From: Pseudomonas fortuita
Lineage (GTDB): Bacteria > Pseudomonadota > Gammaproteobacteria > Pseudomonadales > Pseudomonadaceae
Assembly: GCF_026898135.2 (NCBI RefSeq)
Contig: NZ_CP114035.2
Location: 5,187,501 to 5,251,500 of the forward strand
Length of the DNA: 64,000 bases
Reading direction: 5' to 3'
Below, in pieces: positions 29,249 to 38,000 of this stretch. The notes beneath the pieces were generated by a model that saw only the letters and a list, made by a program, of their open reading frames with translations, searched no databases and was not told the origin of the DNA. The position numbers and the translations under genes are program-made. How positions within the stretch are numbered: position 1 is the stretch's first letter; every line of letters starts with the position of its first letter.

Positions 29249-29276
29249 CGCAGATTGAATTGCAAAGCGCGTACCA
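29249..29276 (-). promoter_or_regulatory. sigma-54 (RpoN) promoter of aapJQMP
   Basis: On the minus strand TGGTACG-N4-TTGCA matches the -24/-12 consensus TGGCACG-N4-TTGCA at all but one position with exact spacing. It lies in the 332-bp gap between aapJ and the divergent esterase gene and would give a leader of about 170 nt. The rest of the gap, toward the esterase, shows no clear coding frame. A cognate enhancer-binding activator is not encoded in this window. Confidence 0.72.
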
Positions 29277-29386
29277 GATTCTCTGGCTGTAGCGTTTAAG
29301 CGCTCGTCAAGTGGGGAAAGTTGTATCGTTGCGACATTCTTTTTCCGACAATCATTTCCAGCGCCTTCTTTTCACGCACGCCATAA

Positions 29387-30070
<684 letters not shown>

Positions 30071-30170
30071 GCTGGCTCTCTTGTAGTTGTGGGAGTATTC
30101 CACTACGCCGCGCCCGGATCTTGCATTACACTGCCAGGCGTACATTCCTTAATCAGTTGATGAGACGATC

Positions 30171-31634
30171 GTGCTCAAAGCACTCAAGAAAATATTCGGC
30201 AAGGGAGACGCCGCGCCACACGCCGTTGCTCCTGCTGCCAGCGTGGCACCGCCTGCGCCCGCACCCGCCAGCGAGGCCCGGCCCGCAGCAAAACCGGCCG
30301 TAGCGCATGCCAACCCCGCCCCAAAGGCTGAACAACCCGCTGCTGCTACGCCACCTGCCGACAAAGCGGCCAAGGACAAACCGCGTCGCGAGCGCAAGCC
30401 CAAGCCACAGGCCAGCCTGTGGAAACCGGAAGACTTCGTGGTCGAGCCGCAGGAAGGCAAGACCCGCTTCCACGACTTCAAGCTGTCCAACGAGCTGATG
30501 CACGCCATCCACGACCTGGGCTTCCCGTACTGCACGCCGATCCAGGCGCAGGTGCTGGGGTATACCCTGCGTGGTCAGGACGCCATTGGCCGGGCCCAGA
30601 CAGGTACCGGCAAGACTGCGGCGTTCCTGATCTCGATCATTTCCCAACTGCAGCAGACGCCACCGCCCAAGGAACGCTACATGGGCGAGCCACGCGCGCT
30701 GATCATCGCCCCTACCCGCGAGCTGGTGGTGCAGATCGCCAAGGACGCCGTGGCGCTGACCAAGTACACCGGCCTGAACGTCATGAGCTTTGTTGGCGGC
30801 ATGGACTTCGACAAGCAGCTCAAAGCCCTTGAAGCACGCCACTGCGACATCCTGGTGGCCACCCCGGGCCGCCTGCTGGACTTCAACCAGCGCGGCGAAG
30901 TGCACCTGGACATGGTCGAGGTGATGGTGCTGGACGAAGCCGACCGCATGCTCGACATGGGTTTCATCCCACAGGTGCGCCAGATCATTCGCCAGACACC
31001 ACCGAAAAGCGAGCGCCAGACCCTGCTGTTCTCCGCCACCTTCACCGACGACGTGATGAACCTGGCGAAGCAGTGGACCACCAACCCGGCCATCGTCGAG
31101 ATCGAGCCGGAAAACGTGGCCAGCGAAACGGTCGAGCAGCACGTGTATGCAGTGGCGGGTAGCGACAAATACAAGCTGCTGTACAACCTGGTGACCCAGA
31201 ACAACTGGGAACGGGTGATGGTGTTTGCCAACCGCAAGGACGAAGTGCGGCGCATCGAGGAAAAACTGGTGCGCGACGGCATCAATGCCGCCCAGCTGTC
31301 GGGCGATGTGCCCCAGCACAAGCGCATCCGCACCCTGGAAAACTTCCGCGAAGGGCGCATCACGGTGCTGGTGGCCACCGACGTGGCCGGGCGTGGCATC
31401 CATATCGATGGTATCAGCCACGTGATCAACTTCACCCTGCCAGAAGACCCGGACGACTACGTGCACCGCATTGGCCGTACCGGCCGCGCGGGGGCCAGTG
31501 GCGTGTCGATCAGTTTTGCCGGGGAGGATGACTCGTACCAGTTGCCGGCGATCGAAGAGCTGCTGGGGCGCAAGATCAAGTGCGAAATGCCGCCCGATGA
31601 ACTGCTAAAGCCGGTGCCGCGCAAACACCACTGA
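30171..31634 (+). CDS. rhlB: DEAD-box ATP-dependent RNA helicase RhlB
   Basis: This 487-residue DEAD-box helicase assists RNA decay and remodelling. Motifs: [13 protein letters not shown] (I), [10 protein letters not shown] (Ia), VLDEADRM (II), LFSATF (III), [12 protein letters not shown] (V) and [10 protein letters not shown] (VI). An Ala/Pro/Lys-rich disordered extension (about 10-95) precedes the core and is longer than in E. coli RhlB. Translation begins at GTG. The last 69 bases are repeated downstream in a tandem duplication, without affecting this copy. Confidence 0.95.
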   Translation: MLKALKKIFGKGDAAPHAVAPAASVAPPAPAPASEARPAAKPAVAHANPAPKAEQPAAATPPADKAAKDKPRRERKPKPQASLWKPEDFVVEPQEGKTRFHDFKLSNELMHAIHDLGFPYCTPIQAQVLGYTLRGQDAIGRAQTGTGKTAAFLISIISQLQQTPPPKERYMGEPRALIIAPTRELVVQIAKDAVALTKYTGLNVMSFVGGMDFDKQLKALEARHCDILVATPGRLLDFNQRGEVHLDMVEVMVLDEADRMLDMGFIPQVRQIIRQTPPKSERQTLLFSATFTDDVMNLAKQWTTNPAIVEIEPENVASETVEQHVYAVAGSDKYKLLYNLVTQNNWERVMVFANRKDEVRRIEEKLVRDGINAAQLSGDVPQHKRIRTLENFREGRITVLVATDVAGRGIHIDGISHVINFTLPEDPDDYVHRIGRTGRAGASGVSISFAGEDDSYQLPAIEELLGRKIKCEMPPDELLKPVPRKHH

Positions 31635-31764
31635 CCTGTGCCGGCCTCTTCGCGGGACAAGCCCGCTCCCACAGATTTTCCGCTGCCCTTGGGTTCAGCA
31701 AAGAACCTGTGGGAGCGGGCTTGCACGGCGAACCGGGGCAAAGCCCCGGCCATCAGACAGCAAT

Positions 31765-31841
31765 CTACCAGCGCCCCGCCGCATCCTGGTCACTCTGCTT
31801 GCCTTCAACCCACCGCGGCCCTTCCTGCGTATTTTCCTTCT
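31765..31841 (-). pseudogene. moaE 3'-terminal fragment (duplicated)
   Basis: This duplicated copy of the last 77 bases of moaE encodes the C-terminal EGPRWVEGKQSDQDAAGRW and stop, without start or upstream part. It is non-functional and arose from the 276-bp duplication. Confidence 0.93.
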
Positions 31842-31910
31842 GGGCGCAAGATCAAGTGCGAAATGCCGCCCGATGAACTGCTAAAGCCAGTGCCGCGCAA
31901 ACACCACTGA
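31842..31910 (+). pseudogene. rhlB 3'-terminal fragment (duplicated)
   Basis: This duplicated copy of the last 69 bases of rhlB encodes the C-terminal [20 protein letters not shown] and stop, with no start. Its one difference (CCA for CCG) is silent. Confidence 0.93.
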
Positions 31911-32040
31911 CCTGTGCCGGCCTCTTCGCGGGACAAGCCCGCTCCCACAGATTTTCCGCTGCCCTTGGGTTCAGCAAAGAACCTGTGGGAGCGGGCTTGC
32001 CCCGCGAACCGGGGCAAAGCCCCGGCCATCAGACAGCAAT

Positions 32041-32487
32041 CTACCAGCGCCCCGCCGCATCCTGGTCACTCTGCTTGCCTTCAACCCACCGCGGCCCTTC
32101 CTGGGTATTTTCCTTCTTCCAGAACGGCGCCCGGGTCTTCAGGTAGTCCATGATGAAGTTGCAGGCCTCGAACGCCGCCTGCCGATGGGCACTGGCCACG
32201 CCAACAAACACGATCGGCTCGCCCGGTTCCAGCGCACCGATGCGGTGCAAAACCTCCACCTTGAGCAACGGCCAGCGCTGCTCGGCCTCGACCACGATCT
32301 TGGCCAGCGCCTTTTCGGTCATGCCCGGGTAGTGCTCAAGGAACATCCCCGCCACTTCGCGGCCATCGTTGAAATCCCGCACATAGCCAACAAAACCGAC
32401 CACCGCGCCCACGCCAACATTGGCCGCATGCATGGCATTCACCTCGGCCCCTGGGTCGAACGCGCCGTGTTGCACTCGCACTGCCAT
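32041..32487 (-). CDS. moaE: molybdopterin synthase catalytic (large) subunit MoaE
   Basis: With thiocarboxylated MoaD it converts cyclic pyranopterin monophosphate to molybdopterin. The 148-residue protein has the family segments GAVVGFVGYVRDFNDG, LEHYPGMTEKAL, RIGALEPGEPIVFVGVASAH and the catalytic-lysine region MDYLKTRAPFWKKE. It starts two bases after the moaD stop in the operon moaC-moaD-moaE. Its 3' end lies inside the downstream copy of the tandem duplication, but the reading frame is intact. Confidence 0.96.
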   Translation of the reverse strand: MAVRVQHGAFDPGAEVNAMHAANVGVGAVVGFVGYVRDFNDGREVAGMFLEHYPGMTEKALAKIVVEAEQRWPLLKVEVLHRIGALEPGEPIVFVGVASAHRQAAFEACNFIMDYLKTRAPFWKKENTQEGPRWVEGKQSDQDAAGRW

Positions 32488-32489
32488 GT

Positions 32490-32738
32490 TCAGCCTCCGG
32501 TCACCGGCGGGAAGAACGCCACTTCATCACCCTCTTGCAGTGGCTCATCGAGCTTGCACAGCTCTTCGTTGCGCGCGCACATCAGGTTCTGCTCAGCCAG
32601 CACCGCATAGTGCCCACCCTTGCCCACCAGGGCCTGGCGCACATCGTCCAGCACCTTGAACGCGCCCTCTACACGCTCGCCATCCACACCCAGCAGTTCG
32701 CGGTAGCGGGCGAAGTACATCACCTTGACCTTCATCAT
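32490..32738 (-). CDS. moaD: molybdopterin synthase sulfur carrier (small) subunit MoaD
   Basis: This 82-residue ubiquitin-like sulfur carrier ends in the functional di-glycine (FFPPVTGG), which is adenylated and thiocarboxylated by MoeB. Its ATG overlaps the moaC stop (ATGATGA), indicating translational coupling. Longer frames upstream lie within moaC. Confidence 0.95.
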   Translation of the reverse strand: MMKVKVMYFARYRELLGVDGERVEGAFKVLDDVRQALVGKGGHYAVLAEQNLMCARNEELCKLDEPLQEGDEVAFFPPVTGG

Positions 32739-33205
32739 GCCTGCACCTTGTAGTGGCCACTTTTGCCGCCGAGCTTTTCCAGCAGGCGTACCTGTTCGAT
32801 GACCATGCCCTTGTCCACAGCCTTGCACATGTCATAGATCGTCAGCGCGGCAACGCTGGCAGCGGTCAGCGCCTCCATCTCCACGCCGGTCTGCCCGGCC
32901 AGCTTGCAACGGGCGACAATCCGCACGGCGTCCTGGCCCTCGGCACTGAGCTCGACCTTGACGCTGGTCAGCATCAGCGGGTGGCAAAGCGGGATCAGGT
33001 CGCTGGTCTTCTTCGCCGCCTGGATCCCGGCAATGCGCGCCACGGCGAACACGTCGCCCTTGGGATGCTCCCCGTCGACGATCATCTGCAAGGTCTGCGG
33101 CAACATGCGCACCCGCGCCTCGGCAGTGGCCTCGCGCTCGGTCACGGCCTTTTCAGTGACGTCGACCATGTTGGCCCGCCCCTGGGAATCAAGATGTGTC
33201 AGCAC
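32735..33205 (-). CDS. moaC: cyclic pyranopterin monophosphate synthase MoaC
   Basis: With MoaA it converts GTP-derived 3',8-cyclo-H2GTP to cPMP, the first intermediate of molybdenum cofactor. The 156-residue protein shows [37 protein letters not shown] and the active-site region [22 protein letters not shown]. It heads moaCDE. moaA is not in the window. Confidence 0.97.
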   Translation of the reverse strand: MLTHLDSQGRANMVDVTEKAVTEREATAEARVRMLPQTLQMIVDGEHPKGDVFAVARIAGIQAAKKTSDLIPLCHPLMLTSVKVELSAEGQDAVRIVARCKLAGQTGVEMEALTAASVAALTIYDMCKAVDKGMVIEQVRLLEKLGGKSGHYKVQA

Positions 33206-33282
33206 TGCTCTGCTCCTGTGAAGGGAACTGGCAGTGTAAACCTGTGGGTCAGGTTTGAGCAGAGGTATGAGGCATGCACATC

Positions 33283-33380
33283 ACCTGTAGGAGCAGCCTT
33301 GTGCTGCGAAAGGGCCAGCATGACTGGAAAATAGCCCTGCCTGTAATGGCCTCTTCGCAGGACAAGGCTGCTCCTGCAAG
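33283..33380. repeat. REP pair between phoH and moaC
   Basis: Two inverted REP units (CCTGTAGGAGCAGCCTTGTGC... and ...CTCTTCGCAGGACAAGGCTGCTCC) are about 30 bases apart. They separate phoH and moaC, which point the same way. Confidence 0.8.
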
Positions 33381-33385
33381 GGAAG

Positions 33386-33407
33386 GCCGGGCGGCTAACC
33401 GCCCGGC
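33386..33407 (-). terminator. GC-rich hairpin after phoH
   Basis: The perfect nine-base stem GCCGGGCGG / CCGCCCGGC has a four-base loop, nine bases after the phoH stop on the minus strand. No strong T-tract follows. Confidence 0.6.
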
Positions 33408-33415
33408 GGTGACGG

Positions 33416-34810
33416 TTACAGATGCGACTCGGCGTACTCGGCCAGCACCGAGCGGGGCACGCCCTGCAGGGTGATGTGCACGCCGTGGGGGAAGTCCTTG
33501 AAGCGCTCGGTCAGGTAGGTCAGGCCCGAGCTGGTCGCGGACAGGTAGGGGGTGTCGATCTGCGCCAGGTTACCCAGGCAGACCACCTTGGACCCGGAGC
33601 CGGCACGGGTGATGATGGTTTTCATCTGGTGCGGCGTCAGGTTCTGGCACTCGTCGATCAGGATCAGGCTCTGCTGGAAGCTACGGCCTCGGATGTAGTT
33701 CAGCGACTTGAACTGCAGTGGCACGCGCTCGAGGATGTACTCCACGCTGCCATGGGTGCTTTCGTCATCCATGTGCAAAGCTTCGAGGTTATCGGTGATG
33801 GCGCCCAGCCACGGCTCCATCTTCTCGGCCTCGGTACCCGGCAGGAAGCCGATCTCCTGGTCCAGCCCCTGCACGCTGCGGGTAGCGATGATGCGCCGGT
33901 AGCGCTTGCTGACCATGGTCTGCTCGATGGCTGCGGCCAGGGCCAGAATGGTTTTGCCGGACCCGGCTGCGCCGGTCAGGTTGACCAGGTGGATATCCGG
34001 GTCGAGCAGGGCAAACAGTGCCAGGCTCTGGTGGATGTCACGAGGCTTCAGCCCCCAGGCTTCCTGGTGCAGCAGTGGCTCCTGGTGCAGGTCGAGCAAC
34101 AGCAGCTCATCGTTGCGGATGCCCTTGATCCAGCCGACAAAGCCCTGCTCATCGATAATGAACTCGTTGATGTGCACCGCAGGCAGGTTGTCGATCATCT
34201 GCACCCGATGCCAGGTGCGGCCGCGCTCCTGGCGGGTATCGACCTTGCTGACGCGGTCCCAGAACGAACCGGTGACCGAATGGTAGCCCTTGGACAACAA
34301 GGACACGTCGTCGACCAGCTGGTCGGTGCTGTAATCCTCGGCCGCAATGCCACAGGCGCGCGCCTTGAGGCGCATGTTGATGTCTTTGGTGACCAGCACC
34401 ACGTCCAGGTCGGTGCGCCGCGCCCGTACTTCGAGCAGCTGGTTGATGATGATGTTGTCGTTGAGGGTTTCCGGCAGCAGCTTGTTCGGCTCGTTGCGCG
34501 GGGTCATCAGGATGGACAGAAACCCCTTGGGCCCGCTCTTGTTGCGCTGGATCGGTACGCCCTGCTCGACATCGTTGGGCGAGGCGTCGCCGAGGGTCTG
34601 GTCGATCAGGCGGATGGCCTGGCGGCATTCGGCGGCGATGGTCTGTTTGCCGGTCTTGAGCTTGTCGAGTTCCTCCAGCACCGTCATCGGAATGGCGACG
34701 TGGTGCTCCTCGAAGTTGAGTAATGCGTTGGGGTCGTGAATCAGGACGTTGGTATCGAGCACATACAGGATTGGCTTGCTGGAGGAAGGGTTGCGTCCTT
34801 GGTCATCCAT
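33416..34810 (-). CDS. PIN-PhoH protein (PhoH2-type ATPase/RNase)
   Basis: This 464-residue fusion has an N-terminal PIN ribonuclease domain (YVLDTNVLIHDPNALLNF; acidic residues at LDTN, EELDK and VTKDIN). Its C-terminal PhoH-type P-loop domain carries Walker A GAAGSGKT and Walker B LILIDECQN. Such PhoH2 proteins act as unwinding RNases in other bacteria. The function in Pseudomonas is inferred. It is preceded by a 265-bp gene-free region containing an A/T-rich hairpin. Confidence 0.92.
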   Translation of the reverse strand: MDDQGRNPSSSKPILYVLDTNVLIHDPNALLNFEEHHVAIPMTVLEELDKLKTGKQTIAAECRQAIRLIDQTLGDASPNDVEQGVPIQRNKSGPKGFLSILMTPRNEPNKLLPETLNDNIIINQLLEVRARRTDLDVVLVTKDINMRLKARACGIAAEDYSTDQLVDDVSLLSKGYHSVTGSFWDRVSKVDTRQERGRTWHRVQMIDNLPAVHINEFIIDEQGFVGWIKGIRNDELLLLDLHQEPLLHQEAWGLKPRDIHQSLALFALLDPDIHLVNLTGAAGSGKTILALAAAIEQTMVSKRYRRIIATRSVQGLDQEIGFLPGTEAEKMEPWLGAITDNLEALHMDDESTHGSVEYILERVPLQFKSLNYIRGRSFQQSLILIDECQNLTPHQMKTIITRAGSGSKVVCLGNLAQIDTPYLSATSSGLTYLTERFKDFPHGVHITLQGVPRSVLAEYAESHL

Positions 34811-34990
34811 ACTCGGTCACCTTATGTCGAAGCCATACGGCACGGTCTGTTGCGCCGCAAAGTGACTACCGTTCTCCCCGTATCCGCGTTGTTACGGGCG
34901 GGAAGCGAACCTGGCTAGGTGGGCCTGGATGACGCCACCTGTGCTGCAGGAATCGGCTGTCTGGTTTCTTCATACCGCAAAAACCATGAC

Positions 34991-35009
34991 CGTAAAAAGC
35001 ATTTTTACG
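34991..35009. terminator. A/T-rich hairpin between the deacetylase-like gene and phoH
   Basis: The stem CGTAAAAA / TTTTTACG with a three-base loop is followed by TGTTTTTG on the plus strand. It lies about 70 bases after the deacetylase-like stop. The rest of the 265-bp gap shows no coding frame and should hold the phoH promoter. Confidence 0.4.
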
Positions 35010-35075
35010 TGTTTTTGAACTTTATTTTTCCGATTGACGAAGAGGCCTTGGCGACAGCGCCAGAGGGGGCTACGC

Positions 35076-36218
35076 TCAGAAGTCATACCCCTGTTCGCGA
35101 TAAGCATATTCCCGGCAATCCGCCCAGCCGATGCCGCTCTGGGCAGTATTTCGCAGCAACCACTCTACCGCTGGCTGAGCCTTGGGCAGGCTGTCATGGA
35201 GCTGGATCACGCCCTTGCGCCACAACAGCATCAGGGTCAGCACCCGCTGCGCAGAGGCCTCTGCGCTCAGCGCGCCATCGTCCAGGGCATCGATATCCCA
35301 CAACGACACGCGCAGTTGCTGGCGGGCCATGAACGCCTCGCCATCGGCCCGGCGCTGCCCATACGGTGGCCGGAACAACGGCACGTACTGTGCCGGCAGG
35401 TCAGCCTGCACCCGTGCCTGGCTACGCCGCAGCGAGTCCTGCCAGCCCGTCCATTGGGCATGGGAACGGTATTCCCAGCCTTGGATGCCTACACACTGCC
35501 CGCGGTAGAGCTGGCGCAAGGCATTTGCCGCCCCGGCGTCACGACGTTGCTGCAAGCGGTTGCCCAGCACGAAGAATGTAGCTTGAAGCTTTTGCCGGCG
35601 CAGGTAGTCGGCAAGCAGATCGGTGTTACCACCCTCTGGCCCTGGTCCGCCGACAAAGGTCAGCAAGAACATACGGTCGTTCAGTTCATCGCCAGTGCGC
35701 TCCCGCGCAGACAGCCGCTCCACCTCGCTGCTGGTCTGCGGCAGCAAGGCGGCCTTGCGCAGCTGCTCGTCCAGGTAACGCACGTGGAACTGGTGGCTCG
35801 GCTCAATCCAGTTTGTATAGAACGTGCCGACATCGGCCGCGAACGTTGCTGCCTGCGTACGTAAATCTGCCATTGAAGTTACCGGGTAGCAGAATGAGGC
35901 ATCCTGCTCGCAGCTGCGCTGCGCCTGCTCATACCCCTGCCACAGGCGCTGCCACAGGCGCGCGCGCACAAGACGCACCTTTTGCAGGTTGATCTGCCGC
36001 AAGCCTAGCCGCGCCGCCAGCGCCGCGTCGTCCAGCAACTCGCTTTCATGCAGTACCTGCGCAAACGAGAGGATCTCGGCCCGCGAAGCCACATCGAACA
36101 GCGCCGGGCTGTTCAGTTGCTCGGGCCACAGGCTGCGATCCAGGCTTACCTGGGGTGAAGGGGCGGCTTGCACGGCAAGGCTCAGCAGCGCGGCCAGCAA
36201 GGCAAAGGCAATGCGCAC
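35076..36218 (-). CDS. polysaccharide-deacetylase-like (NodB-fold) secreted protein, degenerate active site
   Basis: This product of about 380 residues starts at GTG with a signal peptide (RIAFALLAALLSLAVQAAPS). An alpha-helical region (30-200) precedes a carbohydrate-esterase-4 fold. The normal motif TFDDGP reads TFVGGPGPE, so both the base and the metal aspartate are missing. The His-x-x-x-His motif is reduced to one His (YRSHAQW). Motif 3 (FRPPYGQRR), motif 4 (LWDIDALD) and motif 5 (IQLHDSL) remain. It is probably non-catalytic. Start uncertain; longer frames add no recognisable sequence. It lies near the alginate cluster. Confidence 0.8.
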   Translation of the reverse strand: MRIAFALLAALLSLAVQAAPSPQVSLDRSLWPEQLNSPALFDVASRAEILSFAQVLHESELLDDAALAARLGLRQINLQKVRLVRARLWQRLWQGYEQAQRSCEQDASFCYPVTSMADLRTQAATFAADVGTFYTNWIEPSHQFHVRYLDEQLRKAALLPQTSSEVERLSARERTGDELNDRMFLLTFVGGPGPEGGNTDLLADYLRRQKLQATFFVLGNRLQQRRDAGAANALRQLYRGQCVGIQGWEYRSHAQWTGWQDSLRRSQARVQADLPAQYVPLFRPPYGQRRADGEAFMARQQLRVSLWDIDALDDGALSAEASAQRVLTLMLLWRKGVIQLHDSLPKAQPAVEWLLRNTAQSGIGWADCREYAYREQGYDF

Positions 36219-36355
36219 GGTGGAGGGCTCCGCATCGACAAAACGCGAACTATAGCGCCTGCGCCGGCCATGGTCTGTGACTATCGTCGCCATAGTTTGG
36301 ACTTGCACCGCCCAGCCCGTAGAATCTTGGGTCAACGATGCCAGGAGCCGACCCG

Positions 36356-37135
36356 ATGCTGACGGTGATTTCACCCGCCAAGACCCTCGACTACGACACC
36401 AAGCCTGTGACCGAACGTTTCACCCTGCCCCAGTACCTGGACGACTCACAGGTACTGATCCAGCAGCTGCGCGAGCTGTCGCCTGCGCAGATCAGCGAAC
36501 TGATGCACCTGTCCGACAAGCTCGCGGGCCTGAACGCCGCCCGCTTCGGCAGCTGGACCCCGGACTTCACCCCGGCCAATGCCAAGCAGGCACTGCTGGC
36601 GTTCAAGGGTGATGTGTACACCGGCCTCGACGCAGAGAGCCTGGGCGAGGACGACTTCAGCTACGCGCAAGACCACCTGCGCATGCTTTCGGGTCTGTAC
36701 GGCCTGCTGCGTCCGCTGGACCTGATGCAACCCTATCGCCTGGAAATGGGCACCAAGCTGGCCAACGCCCGCGGCAAGGACTTGTATGCCTTCTGGGGCA
36801 CACGCATCAGTGAATGGCTGAACCAGGCCCTGGCCGAACAAGGCGATGACGTGCTGCTGAACCTGGCCAGCAACGAGTACTTCAGTGCAGTGAAACGCAG
36901 CGCACTGAAGGCCCGAGTGATCAATGTCGACTTCAAGGACTTGAAGAGCGGTCAGTACAAGATCATCAGCTTTTACGCCAAGAAAGCCCGCGGCATGATG
37001 AGCCGCTTCGTTATCCAGCAGCGCATCAGCGACCCGGAACAGCTCAAGCAGTTCGATGTGCAGGGGTACTACTACAGTGCCGAGCAGTCAAAGGCTGATC
37101 ATCTGGTGTTTTTGCGGGATCATCCCTCGGATTGA
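36356..37135 (+). CDS. yaaA: YaaA family peroxide-stress protein (UPF0246)
   Basis: This 259-residue protein begins [15 protein letters not shown], the YaaA signature. [21 protein letters not shown] and [18 protein letters not shown] are also conserved. In E. coli YaaA lowers intracellular iron during peroxide stress and binds DNA. AGGAG ten bases before the ATG supports the start; an in-frame ATG six codons earlier is less likely. Divergent from the deacetylase-like gene. Confidence 0.95.
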   Translation: MLTVISPAKTLDYDTKPVTERFTLPQYLDDSQVLIQQLRELSPAQISELMHLSDKLAGLNAARFGSWTPDFTPANAKQALLAFKGDVYTGLDAESLGEDDFSYAQDHLRMLSGLYGLLRPLDLMQPYRLEMGTKLANARGKDLYAFWGTRISEWLNQALAEQGDDVLLNLASNEYFSAVKRSALKARVINVDFKDLKSGQYKIISFYAKKARGMMSRFVIQQRISDPEQLKQFDVQGYYYSAEQSKADHLVFLRDHPSD

Positions 37136-37143
37136 TCCTGTGA

Positions 37144-37244
37144 CGCCCTCTTCGCAGCTAAAGCCGCTGCCACAGGGATTGCGCGGGCCGGGAGCTCAGC
37201 GCGCCCCAGGTGGCAGCAGGCCTTGGCCGCGAAGAGCCTGCTGC
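37144..37244. repeat. REP pair after yaaA
   Basis: Two inverted REP-like units (CTCTTCGCAGCTAAAGCCGC and GGCCTTGGCCGCGAAGAG) lie at the start of the long gene-free stretch before algD. Confidence 0.7.
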
Positions 37245-37532
37245 CATTAAACCTCCCCTCCGCCCCGATTTGGGGCTCGATGCAAATCGCCATCACGTCA
37301 CGATTTCGGCGCCAGAAAAACATCACCCCTACCTTTATCGCAAAACGCCATAAGACCGTTCATACCTTTTTTGACGAATTCTGAAAATTTTTTTCGGATG
37401 CTGGCATAAAAATATCCCGTTACAGTTTCACCCTTTATACACGGGGGTGAACTACCCGCGTGCTATCAAATTGAAACTGCCGACAACTGAATAAATATTT
37501 AGAAATCTTTCATCCGGTCGAAACCCACTCAG
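37245..37532 (+). promoter_or_regulatory. upstream regulatory region of the alginate operon
   Basis: No gene is visible. The sequence becomes strongly A/T-rich. It contains ACCGTTCATA (37355-37364), a 7-of-9 match to the AlgR box core CCGTTCGTC about 200 bases before the predicted algD transcription start. In P. aeruginosa algD expression depends on far-upstream AlgR sites and DNA bending proteins, so such a region is expected. The site is a motif guess. Confidence 0.4.
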
Positions 37533-37560
37533 GAACTTCTTATGCGGCAGATCGCTCATA
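37533..37560 (+). promoter_or_regulatory. AlgU (sigma-22/E-type) promoter of algD
   Basis: GAACTT is followed after 17 bases by TCATA. The P. aeruginosa algD promoter, as I recall it, has GAACTT-N17-TCCTA, also within GGAACTTC. The predicted start is near 37567, leaving a leader of roughly 430 nt before algD, comparable to the long leader known in P. aeruginosa. Confidence 0.72.
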
Positions 37561-38000
37561 GTGCCGTAACGATTTTCCTGCCTACGGGCTGTGAGAGATG
37601 ACTTACAGGTGACAGAGGCAGATATCTACTCACTGCCTTGGTAACTTCAACAGGTTGCACGGGGTCCCCCGAAAACCTTGCCCATGCAGGAGAGAAGCGT
37701 CCCTTACAAATCGTCCTAGTGGTTGATTTCAAAGGATTTATCCACTTGAAAAAACAAGCACAGCAGTGTGCCAAGTAGCGCATTGCAATAAAGACGGCTG
37801 CATGCCAGGGCACGTTTTTTATTAATGGCTTTTGACTGCCAACTTTAAGTGCATAAGTTTGTGCGCTCCGGATTTATTTTGCCTGCGCTCGGCCAAGTGT
37901 GCATTCGCCATGAATCCGTGCGCCTGAAAAACTGTTGTTAATCAACCCAGCCCGACTCTCTGCGGAGGTGTCGGCGTGATAAACACATGAGGTGATAGCG
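37561..38000 (+). other. long untranslated leader of algD
   Basis: These 440 bases between the AlgU-type promoter and the algD ATG contain no supported coding frame. The stretch is mixed A/T-rich with short inverted segments. GAGGTGAT just before the ATG is the ribosome-binding site. A leader of this length suggests post-transcriptional control; no known riboswitch class was recognised. Confidence 0.5.

Larger units (their letters stand above)
31566..32117. repeat. head-to-tail tandem duplication, two 276-bp copies
   Basis: Bases 31566-31841 are repeated immediately at 31842-32117 with a constant offset of 276 and four mismatches (at 31613, 31725, 31727 and 31828 against copy 2). Each copy contains the 3' end of rhlB, a REP pair plus a small palindrome (GGGGCAAAGCCCC), and the 3' end of moaE on the other strand. 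Copy 1 carries the functional rhlB end, copy 2 the functional moaE end. The junctions share only GGG/TCT-scale microhomology. Confidence 0.97.

Noticed and set aside
31638..31910. 90-codon frame running through the REP pair into the duplicated rhlB end
   Set aside because: It merely joins REP sequence to the duplicated fragment; no ribosome-binding site and the translated REP part is meaningless.
31560..32120. Possible CRISPR-like repeat at the rhlB-moaE junction
   Set aside because: Only two copies, each 276 bp and directly adjacent without spacers; a simple tandem duplication.
37556..37813. 85-codon minus-strand frame within the algD leader
   Set aside because: No ribosome-binding site, no family resemblance, and it would run opposite the predicted leader transcript.
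37561..38000. Known riboswitch class in the algD leader
   Set aside because: No GEMM, cobalamin, TPP or similar core motif could be found by eye.
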